This document shows positions 8,241-18,031 of a DNA stretch of 62,042 nucleotides, one piece after another. The DNA lies in contig JANYCA010000071.1 of assembly GCA_025360525.1 (NCBI GenBank), positions 1 to 62,042 on the forward strand, written 5' to 3'. Position numbers and translations under genes: made by a program. Position 1 is the first letter of the stretch, and every line of letters starts with the position of its first letter. The notes under the pieces are model-generated. The model saw only the letters and a list, made by a program, of their open reading frames with translations. It was not told where the DNA came from and searched no databases. The DNA is from Chitinophagaceae bacterium (GTDB lineage: Bacteria; Bacteroidota; Bacteroidia; Chitinophagales; Chitinophagaceae).

Positions 8241-9275
8241 ATGAACAACCAGTTTGGAGCCGGGGCTAAAAAAAACGACATTAAAAAATATGCCCAATCA
8301 CCAAACTGGTCAGTAACGAAATTTATAAACCTGGAGGAGACCAGGATGGAAATTGGTTTTCAAAATCTACCAAAACTTTTATACAAACATTTTTGTAAAA
8401 AAGAAGGCAGAGAACCCACGGTGCAATTGCCGGTTATTCCTTTTGATAAAAATGCTTTTTTAGCGCCGTCTGATAATACAACGTTTATTTGGTACGGGCA
8501 CTCGGTGGTATTGATGCGGATGAACGAAAAAGTTATTTTAATAGACCCTATGCTGGGGAATAATGCAGCGCCCATAGCGCCATTTAGCGTAAACAGGTTT
8601 AGCAACAATGTTTTAAGTTTGGTTGATGATTTTCCGGAGATCGATTTACTCTTGCTAACCCACGATCATTATGATCACCTGGATTTTGACAGTATCCAAA
8701 AGCTTAAGCGTAAAGTAAAAAAATATTACGTAGCGTTAGGTGTAGCCCGGCATTTAATAAAGTGGGGTATTAACAAAGACGATATCACTGAATTTGATTG
8801 GTGGAATAGTCATCTTTTTGAAGATATCCGGATTACATTTACGCCTACGCGGCATTTTTCCGGCAGGGGATTAAGAGACAGGGCCAAATCGCTTTGGGGT
8901 GGATGGGTATTAAAGTCGGCTACAGAAAATATTTGGTTTAGTGGCGATGGGGGATACGGCAGTCACTTTGCAACCATCGGCGAAAAACTGGGCCCTTTTG
9001 ATTTTGCCTTTATGGAATGTGGACAATACAATGAGCACTGGCACCAGATACACCTGTATCCGGAGGAAAGTGTACAGGCGGCGATAGATGCAAAAGCGCA
9101 AAAAATAATGCCCGTGCATTGGGCTGGCTTTTCATTAGCGCAACATCCCTGGACAGAGCCAGTTGAAAGATTTGCAGCCGAATGTACTAAGCAGAATGTA
9201 AGTTATATAACCCCCAAACTCGGTAGCCCATTTTCTGTAAATACTTTAACTAACAATATCCAATGGTGGAAATAA
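8241..9275 (+). CDS. Metallo-beta-lactamase-fold hydrolase (NAPE-PLD/UlaG-like)
   Basis: Cytosolic 344-residue metal-dependent hydrolase. The zinc motif HDHYDH is at residues 141-146, preceded by WYGHSVVLMRM and ILIDPMLGNNAAP as in the NAPE-phospholipase D-like branch; later metal ligands fit GDGGYGSHF and PVHWAGFSLAQHPW. Bacterial members usually lack the lipid-binding insert of the mammalian enzyme, and the substrate is unknown. It follows the response regulator on the same strand (76 bp gap), but whether it shares that transcript is not clear. Confidence 0.88.
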   Translation: MNNQFGAGAKKNDIKKYAQSPNWSVTKFINLEETRMEIGFQNLPKLLYKHFCKKEGREPTVQLPVIPFDKNAFLAPSDNTTFIWYGHSVVLMRMNEKVILIDPMLGNNAAPIAPFSVNRFSNNVLSLVDDFPEIDLLLLTHDHYDHLDFDSIQKLKRKVKKYYVALGVARHLIKWGINKDDITEFDWWNSHLFEDIRITFTPTRHFSGRGLRDRAKSLWGGWVLKSATENIWFSGDGGYGSHFATIGEKLGPFDFAFMECGQYNEHWHQIHLYPEESVQAAIDAKAQKIMPVHWAGFSLAQHPWTEPVERFAAECTKQNVSYITPKLGSPFSVNTLTNNIQWWK

Positions 9276-9582
9276 CCAGTGTGGTTATATAATTAATTAT
9301 ACAGGTTGGAAAACCGAATGGAATAACAAAATAACCACAGGAAGTAAGTAGAGTGGCTTTCCTCCACCATTGTTTCAACCGGTGAATCCTTCGCTTTTTA
9401 TATCAGATTTTTTCTCTCCTTTTATCTTTTAGAATGTTATTAATCGACGCTTGCTTGTTTTAGTGGAAACCATTCTACAGGTTGGGTAACAAATATGGTC
9501 AATGTTTTTATAAGGTTGGAGATGTAGCATAAACTTAAATGGGCATAAATGTTGTTTATCTGCTCTAAACAAATTATAACAA
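9276..9582. other. 307-bp gap, nothing recognised
   Basis: AT-rich intergenic sequence between the hydrolase and lipoprotein genes. I see no hairpin with a T-run, RNA gene or coding frame here. It presumably carries the promoter of the lipoprotein gene. Confidence 0.5.
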
Positions 9583-10257
9583 ATGAAAAAAGTACAATTA
9601 ATTTTAGGAACTGCACTTCTGTTAGCAGGATTTACAGCATGCAACAATTCTAATGACCCTGCAAAAGAGGATGTGGTTATTTTAAAGGATTACGTGGATT
9701 CTGTCGCTAAAGTAAAACCCGTATATACAGTGGAAAATTGGATGGCCATTGAAAATGGGTACCAGGCCCGTGCTTTAAATGCCGAAAAAAATATGGCTGC
9801 ATTAACAGCCGATGATAAAGCAACTGCAGAAGCGAGTAAAGCTAAGTATGCGGAACTAAAAGCTAAATATGAAGTTAAATTAAAAGAAGCAGAAACAGCC
9901 GCAAAGCAAGCTGCTGCTACCCCTGATTACAGACTGATATTGCGTAATAAATTATTTGGTGAAGGTGTTGTTGGATCGGATATGAAATTTGGATTTGTAA
10001 CTGCAAAAAACATAAAAGATGTGTATGAGAAGTTTGTAGGTACGGTTGCTGACAATAAAAATAATTATACACGTGAAGACTGGGATGAAATTAAAACATT
10101 GTATGAAGGGCTTGATAACCGTAAAAATGAAGTTGAAAAAGACCTTGCCGGTAAAGACAATATGAGAATTGCAGCATTAAAAATAAAGTTTGCAACAATT
10201 AAGGCTTTACATAGAACCACTGAAAAAATTGAAGAAAATACAAAATCAAAAGAATAA
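9583..10257 (+). CDS. Putative lipoprotein, helical, 224 aa
   Basis: Unrecognised secreted protein. MKKVQLILGTALLLAGFTAC is a lipoprotein signal peptide with the lipid-anchored Cys at residue 20. The rest is charged and largely helical with an Ala/Lys/Glu-rich coiled region at about 65-110 (KAKYAELKAKYEVKLKEAE). No enzymatic motif is visible. Likely anchored in the outer or inner membrane facing the periplasm. It stands alone between the hydrolase and the convergent dipeptidase. Confidence 0.72.
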   Translation: MKKVQLILGTALLLAGFTACNNSNDPAKEDVVILKDYVDSVAKVKPVYTVENWMAIENGYQARALNAEKNMAALTADDKATAEASKAKYAELKAKYEVKLKEAETAAKQAAATPDYRLILRNKLFGEGVVGSDMKFGFVTAKNIKDVYEKFVGTVADNKNNYTREDWDEIKTLYEGLDNRKNEVEKDLAGKDNMRIAALKIKFATIKALHRTTEKIEENTKSKE

Positions 10258-10370
10258 GTAATTTTTTTTTGGTAAGATAAAGTGGATAATTGGTGTCACG
10301 GAATAATTAATTGTTCCCTGCCAAATACCCTTTTTAATTTATATCCAAAGCATGCAAACGGTTTGATGTT

Positions 10371-11090
10371 TTATAATAAAAACGTAAGGTCGTCATTTAC
10401 ACAAATTTCTTTTTTTACCATTTCATTTTCATCTCCGGAAAACAATACAGCTGGCAGCGCCCCAATCAATTGAATCCTGCCGTTTAAAAGTCTTACCCCT
10501 GTGCCCTCCGGCAAACAAACAATGGGCAATCCGGGATTAAGTTTTATAAATTCTTCTAAACGTTGATCACGGGTTTCTCCATTGTGGCCTGCAGGGTTAA
10601 CATTACTGTAATGTGGGTTTATTTGAAACGGCAATAATCCAAGTGCATTAAAGCTTTTTGGTTCAATGATGGGCATGTCATTGGTTGTGCCGATGGTTGG
10701 CCCTAAAATATTTGAGCCTGCACTCCACCCGATATATGGAACTCCTTTGTTTACTTTATCACGTATAATATCCAGCAGTTTCAGGTAATAAATATCATGT
10801 AATAATTTAAACGTATTGCCACCTCCTACCATAATAACAGCTGCTTTAGTGATTGTTTCAACTGCATTGCCAGGTGATATTGTTGTTATAGTGTAGGGTA
10901 AAGTTTCCAGTCCCTTTTTTACTTTTAATGAATAGTCATCAAAGTTATTATCTACCGAAGCAAAAGGAATGAATGCAATCTGCAGTAATGAATCACCCAG
11001 CAATTCTTTAATAAATGGTACAGCCGTTTCCAGGTATTCACCGTTGCCTACCCTTGAGCTGCTAAATGCTAAAATTCGGTTAGGAGACAT
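10371..11090 (-). CDS. pepE: Dipeptidase E (alpha-aspartyl dipeptidase, peptidase S51)
   Basis: Serine peptidase that cleaves dipeptides with N-terminal Asp; cytosolic. 239 residues from ATG 11090; the frame can be extended by 16 residues to 11138 but that stretch has no counterpart in the family. The catalytic triad of E. coli PepE (Ser120, Asp135, His157) is matched at a constant +3 offset: Ser123 in YIGWSAGSN, Asp138 in TTNDMPI, His160 in QINPHYSN. Other family landmarks are VGGGNTF and HNGETRDQR. Transcribed on its own. Confidence 0.93.
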   Translation of the reverse strand: MSPNRILAFSSSRVGNGEYLETAVPFIKELLGDSLLQIAFIPFASVDNNFDDYSLKVKKGLETLPYTITTISPGNAVETITKAAVIMVGGGNTFKLLHDIYYLKLLDIIRDKVNKGVPYIGWSAGSNILGPTIGTTNDMPIIEPKSFNALGLLPFQINPHYSNVNPAGHNGETRDQRLEEFIKLNPGLPIVCLPEGTGVRLLNGRIQLIGALPAVLFSGDENEMVKKEICVNDDLTFLL

Positions 11091-11357
11091 GAAAGCAATT
11101 TTTATAATGAAATTTAAATATAAGCCGTTATTAAACAAATGCCCTACGCAATGGTGAGCTGTATTTTATTGTAAAGTTTTACATTAATAAATAACCCTGA
11201 ATATACAATTTCGCCTCGGTAAAAATAATTAGACAATGAGATAGTTAGATAATAAAATTTACATGACAGCTGTCATAGAATTGGTGTTTTGCATATCGTA
11301 ATTTTACGTTGGATTTATAAATGCTTTATTTTTTTTCATCCTTAAAATCATTGCCAA

Positions 11358-11804
11358 ATGAATTATTCAAGCTTATGTCCAACCACTTATTCTGTTTATC
11401 CTGGCGAATTTGTGCCATTACTGAATGAAGAACAAGTTAAAGCACATTTTTCTCTTCCTCGTGAAACGCAAAATATTCAACCAGCTGTAAACTTAAGGGA
11501 AACAGTGGATTCGTTTATAACAGAATTTGCGCTGCCTGGTTTAAAAAGAGAGGAATTGCTTATCCTGGCAGAGGATAATATTTTGACTATCTATGGAATC
11601 CATAAAGAAATCCAAAATACTAAGCCAGGAAGAAATCAATTTAGCGAATTTCAATATGATTATTTTGAAAGACACATTTCTTTGCCAGAAAACGTGGATG
11701 TAGAATTTGTGGCAGCCACCTATGTATCTGGAATGCTAAGCGTCTATATTCCTAAAACAACCAAGCCTGTTAAAAAAGTACATCAAATAATTGTAGTTTA
11801 TTAA
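11358..11804 (+). CDS. Small heat shock protein, Hsp20 family
   Basis: 148-residue alpha-crystallin-type holdase. Residues from about 45 on form the beta-sandwich domain: DSFITEFALPGLKREELLI, then DNILTIYG and the characteristic ISLPENVDVEFVAATYVSGMLSVYIPK. No clear C-terminal IxI motif, though HQIIVVY may serve. ATP-independent binding of unfolding proteins in the cytosol is the family role. It is monocistronic; I found no HrcA/CIRCE operator upstream. Confidence 0.92.
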   Translation: MNYSSLCPTTYSVYPGEFVPLLNEEQVKAHFSLPRETQNIQPAVNLRETVDSFITEFALPGLKREELLILAEDNILTIYGIHKEIQNTKPGRNQFSEFQYDYFERHISLPENVDVEFVAATYVSGMLSVYIPKTTKPVKKVHQIIVVY

Positions 11805-12192
11805 TGATTTAGCCGAATTAGTTTTACGTCTTGTAACCCTTGTGGTTCCAACCAGAAATTTTATAAAAAGATGTCTTACTTCTGTAAGGAGTTTTATTCG
11901 TATTCATCAACGACTAAACCTTTGGCTGGAGTGTTATTAGAGATTTGATTTGAGCAAATAGTAACCTTCTATACCCTTTGTTAGAAAAAATTAAACAATT
12001 TATTACTCCATAAATCAATGTTGCCTTTCTGAAAACTTATACTTCGGATTTTCTGTTTTTTGCCAACACGCCATGCTGATGGCTTTCTGTATAAGCCAAT
12101 ACTATATTTCTACTATGGTCGTTAAGTGTGTCTTTTTTATGTAACTACCAGTTATTGATAAAAAACGTATTAATTTGTGATACCCATAAATT
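11805..12192. other. 388-bp gap, nothing recognised
   Basis: Low-complexity AT-rich sequence between Hsp20 and the phospholipase D gene. A weak 5-bp hairpin (CTTAC/GTAAG near 11878-11891) is the only local structure noticed and it lacks a T-run. Confidence 0.4.
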
Positions 12193-13374
12193 ATGTCGAA
12201 AAGAAGAAAAAAGCTTGCAGATAAATATACTACCCAAAATGAGGTTAAACTGATCAGGGGTGGAAAAGACTATTTCGTGGCACTGTTGCAACTGATTGAT
12301 AATGCCAGGGAAACTATTCATTTTCAAACTTATATTTATACAGAAGATGAAACTGGCCGAATGGTAACAGATGCCCTTAAAAAGGCAGTAAAAAATAAGG
12401 TGGAAGTGTACCTGATGGCTGATGGTTATGCTTCACAGGATTTATCAGCATCTTTTGTAGCAGAACTAAAATCAGCTGGTATTCATTTTCGTTTTTTTGA
12501 GCCAGTTTTTAAAAGCAGCAATTTTTATTTTGGAAGACGGATGCACTATAAAGTGGTGGTTGCTGATGCAACCCATGCATTGGTTGGTGGGGTAAACATT
12601 GCCAACAAATACAATGATATGCCTGGAAAGCCTGCCTGGCTTGATTTTGCTTTGCATGTAACCGGGGAGGTTTCGATGGATCTCTGCATTCAATGCAGAA
12701 AAACCTGGAAAGGATACCAGGGGAGCGATAAGATTGCTGCCTGCAGAAATAAATTAATTGATACCGAAATCCTTTCTACAAATGTTTGTGAAGTAAGAAT
12801 GCGTTGCAACGATTGGGTATGGAAAAAGAATGATATTTCCCGAACCTATTTTGAAATGCTGAATAATGCCACTTCACAGATTACGATATTATGCAGCTAT
12901 TTTTTACCGGGTAAAAAAGTGCGGAGGCAAATGGAACTAGCAGTTAAAAAAGGTGTTAACATCAGGATAATTGCTGCCGGCCCTTCTGATGTTATGCTGT
13001 CTAAGTATGCGGAGCGATGGTTGTACGATTGGCTGTTGCGGTTGGGTATTGAGCTTTATGAATATCAGCGGAATGTGTTGCATGCAAAAATTGCGGTTTG
13101 TGATAATAAGTGGATGACAATAGGTTCGTATAACATCAATAACATTAGTGCGTACGCAAGTATGGAATTAAACTTCGATGTGAGAAATGCAGCATTTGCA
13201 ACAAATGCATGCGAAAAATTAGAAGAAATTATCGCCAATGATTGTATACGCATTACCCATGAAGATTTGCTAAAAACAACGAATATTTTTAAGCAGTTTG
13301 TTCGCTGGCTGTCTTACCAGTTTATCCGGGTAATGTTTTATATATTTACCTTTTATTTTAAGCAAAAAAGTTAA
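12193..13374 (+). CDS. Phospholipase D / cardiolipin synthase family protein
   Basis: 393-residue enzyme with two HKD motifs: His118-x-Lys120-x4-Asp125 (MHYKVVVAD, followed by GGVN) and His297-x-Lys299-x4-Asp304 (LHAKIAVCD, followed by GSYN). Two such motifs make one active site that works through a phospho-His intermediate. Length and motif spacing fit the short ClsB-like cardiolipin synthases. There is no N-terminal membrane helix; the C-terminus ends in a hydrophobic stretch (FIRVMFYIFTFYF) that could associate with membrane. Likely makes cardiolipin from phosphatidylglycerol or -ethanolamine; exact substrates are inferred. Confidence 0.88.
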   Translation: MSKRRKKLADKYTTQNEVKLIRGGKDYFVALLQLIDNARETIHFQTYIYTEDETGRMVTDALKKAVKNKVEVYLMADGYASQDLSASFVAELKSAGIHFRFFEPVFKSSNFYFGRRMHYKVVVADATHALVGGVNIANKYNDMPGKPAWLDFALHVTGEVSMDLCIQCRKTWKGYQGSDKIAACRNKLIDTEILSTNVCEVRMRCNDWVWKKNDISRTYFEMLNNATSQITILCSYFLPGKKVRRQMELAVKKGVNIRIIAAGPSDVMLSKYAERWLYDWLLRLGIELYEYQRNVLHAKIAVCDNKWMTIGSYNINNISAYASMELNFDVRNAAFATNACEKLEEIIANDCIRITHEDLLKTTNIFKQFVRWLSYQFIRVMFYIFTFYFKQKS

Positions 13375-13529
13375 TACAGCAAAGGTTTGGTAGCATTATA
13401 GGTTGAAGAAATGGGATATAATTAAATACTATTAATAGCTGGACAAATTAGCTATGGTAACATTGACAACAAAAAGCATCGCTTTAAAAATGTTGCTAAA
13501 AAAGTTTCTTTTAAAAGCTTGGTCAGCGA

Positions 13530-14540
13530 TTAATTTCCACGAATGCGTTGCAACATTGATTTAACTACTTGCCAATCCCATTTTGCAAATCTTCCACGTT
13601 GCACTACCATTAAATTGTTAGTTGGCTGTTGCAGGTAGTAATGAAATACAAATTGCTCTTTTGGATACTGCCAGCCAATGATTTGCCCGAAGCGTAAATC
13701 ATTAAATACAAGGGTGTCAGTGTATTTTTCTACGGTATAAAATTGCTGCGAAAAGCGGATTAATTTTTGCAAATCTTCTTTATATTCCATTGCTTCCAAT
13801 AAACTATCATTTCGGGGAAAATATTGAAATGCTATTTGCTTTTTGCGATCGAATATTGACCGAAAGCCAACATAATAGCCACTGTCATTACCGGCTACAA
13901 CATACCATAACCAGTTTTGCAGCGGTGCCGGTGTGGTAAAATATCGTTGATGAGGTACTTGCTGACGGCTAAAAATTTCTTTAACATCCGCATTAATTTT
14001 CATTTTATTTATGGTGCAGTAGCTGAGATATAGGAAGGGGAGTATTAAACCAAATCTCCACCAGAATTTTCTTTTTGGGCTATACGGATTTAAAAAAATC
14101 AGCATTAAAACTGCAATCCCCCCCCACACAGAAAAAAAGGGATCAGCTACATAAATAACATTGAAAGAAAACCTGGTATGGTTAAAAGGTTCCAGCCAAC
14201 CAACTCCATAATTATTGAAGCCGTCGATAAATAAATGCAAAAAAACTTCCGATGCAAAAAATAATATCCATTTTCTAAAACGAATGTTGTGAGGGCGATG
14301 CACTCTATCAGCTATTAAAGCAAATGCAGGAACCACGAGTAAGCCAAACAAAATTGAATGGGTAAAGCCTCTGTGCGCCAATAAATTTTCTGATGTGTTT
14401 AACCAAAAACTTGCCAGGAAATCAATATCAGGAATACTCTGGGCCAAGGCACCCCATATCATTGCTTTTTTGCAAAAGTCCTTTTCAAAAAACGCTTCAC
14501 CAATACAGGCGCCTAATGCTATATGTGTGAGTGAATCCAA
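13530..14540 (-). CDS. Membrane-bound metal-dependent hydrolase (YdjM / DUF457 family)
   Basis: 336-residue integral membrane protein. The family signature is at the N-terminus: MDSLTHIALGACIGEAF, then PDIDFL and HRGFTHS, whose His/Asp residues are the putative metal ligands; HLFIDGFN follows further on. Several membrane helices lie in residues 1-180 and a soluble C-terminal part follows. The start is a TTG at 14540, chosen because the conserved M/L-DSLTH motif begins there and no ATG lies upstream in frame. Biochemical role is not established for the family (E. coli YdjM is SOS-induced). Confidence 0.85.
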   Translation of the reverse strand: MDSLTHIALGACIGEAFFEKDFCKKAMIWGALAQSIPDIDFLASFWLNTSENLLAHRGFTHSILFGLLVVPAFALIADRVHRPHNIRFRKWILFFASEVFLHLFIDGFNNYGVGWLEPFNHTRFSFNVIYVADPFFSVWGGIAVLMLIFLNPYSPKRKFWWRFGLILPFLYLSYCTINKMKINADVKEIFSRQQVPHQRYFTTPAPLQNWLWYVVAGNDSGYYVGFRSIFDRKKQIAFQYFPRNDSLLEAMEYKEDLQKLIRFSQQFYTVEKYTDTLVFNDLRFGQIIGWQYPKEQFVFHYYLQQPTNNLMVVQRGRFAKWDWQVVKSMLQRIRGN

Positions 14541-14635
14541 CTCTGATTGTATGTTATTTAATAAGTTATCTATTGCAATATTCTTGCCGTATAAGAGACA
14601 GCATTCAATACCATAATCTATTCTTTTAACACATG

Positions 14636-15463
14636 CTACTTGTGATGCGTTATAAATACGGGTATCCGGTGGTCTTTAATTATTTCACTAATAAAACTTT
14701 TATGAAAAAGCCCTGCTAAACCAGACCGGCCAAAAGAACCACTTATAACAATTGCTGTTTGCATTTCACTTAGCCAAGCGTTAAAATGTTTTTTGGGATT
14801 AATATCCAGTTTGGTAATGGTTAAATCGGGGAAATGCCTGGCGGCAAGTTCTTCAATATATGCCATGTCCGGTATGTCATTTTCTGCTCCTTCGCTGGCA
14901 TAAACCAATAGTGTTTTATTGGTTGTTAATTCGGGAAAAAGATAGGCAAATTGCTTAATGGCATATACAGAAGATTCACTTGCATCGTAGGAAAGAATAT
15001 TGGTTTTCGGAAAATCATATTTTTCAGGTACCACTATTACCGGGCATTCCATGCCATGCATTGCGTCCTTAAGGTATTCATTAGGTTCACCAGGCGAAAG
15101 ATTTTCATAGAACGATTCGCTGCCAATTATCAGCAAATCGGCAAACCTTGATTCTTTCCTTAATCCAGGTAACGCTAAGTCAGTTAAATCTTTGTGTACC
15201 CGGTAATCGATGTTGTTTTTTTTGCATAAATTTTCAAACCTTTCCACATTAGCTGCCACTGCTTCGTCGGTTTCTCCTTCAATAAATGGAATAAATATGG
15301 GCCCATTCATGCCATCTGCATAACTCCACAAATTGGCGTAATTAACCTGGGGTAAAAATACGCCTGTTAAAAGCACCGGACTAAGCTCATTAATGCTTCG
15401 GGCAAATTCAAATGCACCTTCGGAAAAATGTATTCCGTCAAATGCCAGCAACATTTTTTTCAT
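14636..15463 (-). CDS. Universal stress protein, tandem UspA-like
   Basis: 275 residues from ATG 15463, with a GGAG 11 nt before it; the frame continues to 15502 but that extension is not family-like. The N-terminal Usp fold starts MKKMLLAFDGIHFSEGAFEFA. Its second half (residues ~150-275) ends with AIVISGSFGRSGLAGLFHKS, the nucleotide-binding loop of ATP-binding Usp proteins (G-x2-G-x9-G/S). A stress-induced cytosolic protein; the molecular target is unknown. It is 95 bp upstream of the YdjM-like gene on the same strand and may be co-transcribed. Confidence 0.87.
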   Translation of the reverse strand: MKKMLLAFDGIHFSEGAFEFARSINELSPVLLTGVFLPQVNYANLWSYADGMNGPIFIPFIEGETDEAVAANVERFENLCKKNNIDYRVHKDLTDLALPGLRKESRFADLLIIGSESFYENLSPGEPNEYLKDAMHGMECPVIVVPEKYDFPKTNILSYDASESSVYAIKQFAYLFPELTTNKTLLVYASEGAENDIPDMAYIEELAARHFPDLTITKLDINPKKHFNAWLSEMQTAIVISGSFGRSGLAGLFHKSFISEIIKDHRIPVFITHHK

Positions 15464-15502
15464 ATAATTTATTTCTCCAAATGTATCACTATTACAAAGC
15501 AT

Positions 15503-15956
15503 TTTTAATAATACCTAACAAAAATGGTACTGATGGATATCATAAAATTATTGGTAAGAGCAAAATTTATTAATATTTACAGATCAGTTTCAATAATGGT
15601 TAGTAAGATAATATTAACATCGGCTGATTATATAATTATCATGGTTGTTATCGCAGTGCATTATTAGAATACACCGCCCAGAAAAGGTTATAAAAAGCTA
15701 CCATCTAAAGTATAAATGTTTATTTGAGTGAATGGATAAGTTGCGAAATATTGATGTTTGTTTTCTGGCTCCATAAAAAATTCATCCGTGCTAAAATGAT
15801 GTAAAAAACAGGAAAAGAATAGACAAAATGCAAAATTATCGCCCTCACTTAATCATCAAAAAAAAAGTCTATTAAAAACAAAATAGTTCTTTTGTTTTTA
15901 ATAGACTGATGAAGAAAAGCGGAATTGGTAAATTGCTGCCGAAGAAGGCAGGAAAA
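15503..15956. other. 454-bp gap with the yajC terminator
   Basis: Contains only the strong hairpin at 15866-15907 downstream of yajC. The stretch 15503-15850 is AT-rich with no gene on either strand; it should include the promoter for the minus-strand universal stress gene. Confidence 0.5.
15858..15907 (-). terminator. Strong terminator after yajC
   Basis: A perfect 18-bp inverted repeat (15866-15883 and 15890-15907) with a 6-nt loop. On the minus strand the stem is followed by eight T (15858-15865). It lies about 50 bp past the yajC stop codon, closing the nusB-DUF1573-yajC transcript. Confidence 0.85.
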
Positions 15957-16295
15957 TTATTTTGTTTCTGCTACCGGTTTGTTAAGACTGGCACTCATTT
16001 CCATACTGATGGTGCTTTTTTCAATTTTAAGATAGCTGCCTGGGCTAACCTCAAGGTTGATAGTTCCATCTTCATTTACTTTGTTGATACTACCATGAAT
16101 GCCGGCAATTGTTACAACCTTATCACCTTTTTTAAGGTCACTGATAAAAGTTTTTTGTTGCTTCGCTTTTTTTGCCTGTGGCCGAATCATGAACATCCAG
16201 AACACTAAAATCATTAAGCCCATAAAAATAAGTGAAAAACTGCTGCTGCCTTTTCCCTGGGGGTCCATCATTAAAAAGATACTAAGTAATTGCAT
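15957..16295 (-). CDS. yajC: Preprotein translocase subunit YajC
   Basis: 112-residue inner-membrane accessory of the SecDF-YajC complex. One membrane helix at about 20-37 (FSLIFMGLMILVFWMFMI) followed by the family hallmark RPQAKKAKQQ and the small beta domain GDKVVTIAGIHGSINKV. Third gene of a minus-strand operon nusB - DUF1573 - yajC, 27 bp after the preceding stop, and followed by a strong terminator. This gene order is common in Bacteroidota. Confidence 0.95.
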   Translation of the reverse strand: MQLLSIFLMMDPQGKGSSSFSLIFMGLMILVFWMFMIRPQAKKAKQQKTFISDLKKGDKVVTIAGIHGSINKVNEDGTINLEVSPGSYLKIEKSTISMEMSASLNKPVAETK

Positions 16296-16322
16296 GTTGT
16301 ATTTGAGTTGATTAATAAATAA

Positions 16323-16760
16323 TTATTTCTTTACTGGCGTTACATCTCCTACAAGTTTTAAATAGGGGAAAGATGTAAATGTGTTGGCGGTTACTGTAAT
16401 TGTTTTTTCCTGGTGTCCCTCTTTACCTTGGCTGTTAAAAACAACTTTTATTATGCCTGTCTGGCCGGGTTTTATAGGCTGTTCGGGTTTCTCGGGAACA
16501 GTGCAACCGCAACTTGCAGTTGCATTACTTATTACCAATGCCTTTTTGCCGGTATTTTTAAACTTAAAACTTCGTTCAACCTTGTCTCCTTCATTAATGG
16601 TTCCAAAGTTAAATACGCTGTCAATTAATTGCACTTCGGTACTGTCTTTCAATGCTAATTCTGTAAGTTTAGCGCCATCATCTCCAATTTTATCTTTTCT
16701 TCTCACATCGCAACTATACAAAACAATCAAACTTATAATAAACACATAATATTTTTTCAT
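16323..16760 (-). CDS. DUF1573 lipoprotein
   Basis: 145-residue secreted lipoprotein: signal MKKYYVFIISLIVLYSC with Cys17 as the lipidation site. The DUF1573 (HYDIN/ASH-like Ig fold) domain follows: FNFGTINEGDKVERSFKFKN, then GKKALVI and the characteristic ATASCGCTVPE. Family members are widespread in Bacteroidota and their function is unknown. It lies between nusB and yajC on one strand (110 bp and 27 bp gaps). Confidence 0.9.
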   Translation of the reverse strand: MKKYYVFIISLIVLYSCDVRRKDKIGDDGAKLTELALKDSTEVQLIDSVFNFGTINEGDKVERSFKFKNTGKKALVISNATASCGCTVPEKPEQPIKPGQTGIIKVVFNSQGKEGHQEKTITVTANTFTSFPYLKLVGDVTPVKK

Positions 16761-16820
16761 GGTAACTATTTTTACAGGCTAACAGCTAACCCTTTAAACT
16801 CCTAAACGTCTAAACTATTA

Positions 16821-16850
16821 AACTACTTTCAACTACTTTCAACTGCTTTA
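16821..16850. repeat. Short direct repeat in nusB-DUF1573 spacer
   Basis: The decamer AACTACTTTC occurs twice in tandem (16821-16830, 16831-16840), followed by a third diverged unit, in a spacer made of AAACT/TAAAC-like words. Probably simple-sequence slippage; no function is implied. Confidence 0.6.
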
Positions 16851-16870
16851 AACCTACACTAACTCTTTAA

Positions 16871-17803
16871 TTATATCGTGCTATTCTTAAAAGTTTTCTT
16901 TACAATTTTCCCTTCTGCCGACAGCTCTTTGTGTATGTTATCTAATATGCCATTGATGAACTGTCCGCTTTGAGGCGTACTGTAATCCTTTGCAAGATCA
17001 ATGTATTCGTTGATAGTTACTTTTGTAGGGATGGTTTCAAAAAATAAAAATTCGCAAATGCCCATCTGTATTATTATAAGATCAAGCGTGGCAATACGTT
17101 CTGCATCCCAGTTCTTCAGCTTGGGCTTCAATAATTCCATACTTACTTCCCTTTTATCAATAATGGTAAGCAGGAGGCTTTTGGCAAAGTCAATTTTTTC
17201 TTTAGTTACCAGTTCATTAAAATCAAACTGGTGAGGTTTTTGGAAAAAATTCAACACCAATAGGTGCATCATTTCTGCATCATCATCCCAGTTTATAAAA
17301 AACTCTTCTACGTGATTGATAAAATTTTCATTAGGTAACATCAGGTCGGTAAAAATGAACTCCAGGATATTTTTTTCATTCTTCTTATCTCTTGCCAGTA
17401 CACCAATGTAATCACGATATTCTTCTGAAGCAATGAGCGCTTCGTATGTTTTTCTTAATAAATTTTCATCAATTATTTGTGCTGGTTTGGTTTCACCAAC
17501 CGCACCTGCAAAACTGGGCATTTCAAATATTTTCCATAATAGCTCGTTTCCAGAAATTTTTGTATTTATTTTAAGGTCATCTGCAGATGGTAAGTGCTTA
17601 CTGGCTTTTTTTATGGCATCTTTTTCAGCGTAACGTGCAACTTCGGTGGTAAAGTAGATAAGGTAAACCAATAATTTACGGGTTTGGTCAAATTGTTTGT
17701 TTAATAAACGGACGGCATCGTTTGGATTGGCATCTTTACTAATGCTGTCTAACGTGTACAAAGTTTGCATTACTTTAATGCGGATATTTCTTCTGCTAAT
17801 CAT
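16871..17803 (-). CDS. nusB: Transcription antitermination factor NusB
   Basis: RNA-binding component of the rRNA antitermination complex, 310 residues. The canonical NusB fold occupies the C-terminal ~130 residues (ELLKPKLKNWDAERIATLDLIIIQMGICEFLF ... TKVTINEYIDLAKDYSTPQSGQFINGILDNI, quoted here only as landmarks in pieces). The N-terminal half is an extension typical of Bacteroidota NusB, starting with a duplicated-looking NusB-like helix MISRRNIRIKVMQTLY. ATG at 17803. First gene of the nusB-DUF1573-yajC operon. Confidence 0.93.
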   Translation of the reverse strand: MISRRNIRIKVMQTLYTLDSISKDANPNDAVRLLNKQFDQTRKLLVYLIYFTTEVARYAEKDAIKKASKHLPSADDLKINTKISGNELLWKIFEMPSFAGAVGETKPAQIIDENLLRKTYEALIASEEYRDYIGVLARDKKNEKNILEFIFTDLMLPNENFINHVEEFFINWDDDAEMMHLLVLNFFQKPHQFDFNELVTKEKIDFAKSLLLTIIDKREVSMELLKPKLKNWDAERIATLDLIIIQMGICEFLFFETIPTKVTINEYIDLAKDYSTPQSGQFINGILDNIHKELSAEGKIVKKTFKNSTI

Positions 17804-18031
17804 TCAAAAACTCACTTTATTGAAGCCGCAAATGTACTGTTTTAATTACAGGTTGATCACATTTATGGCCTTCGTGAAAAATTGTCTGCTATTGACTGTA
17901 ATTAACTGACACAGCTTTAAATTTATCTGCCAACAATACAATTTAATTCAGTTGGTATAGTATTCGCTACTTGTACATAAACCCGAAATTAATCGGGCCG
18001 AATCAATTAACTAAAAAAAATCAATACGATT

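Noticed and set aside
17804..18031. CIRCE/HrcA operator ahead of groES
   Set aside because: No TTAGCACTC-N9-GAGTGCTAA or close variant; only a 5-bp hairpin is present.
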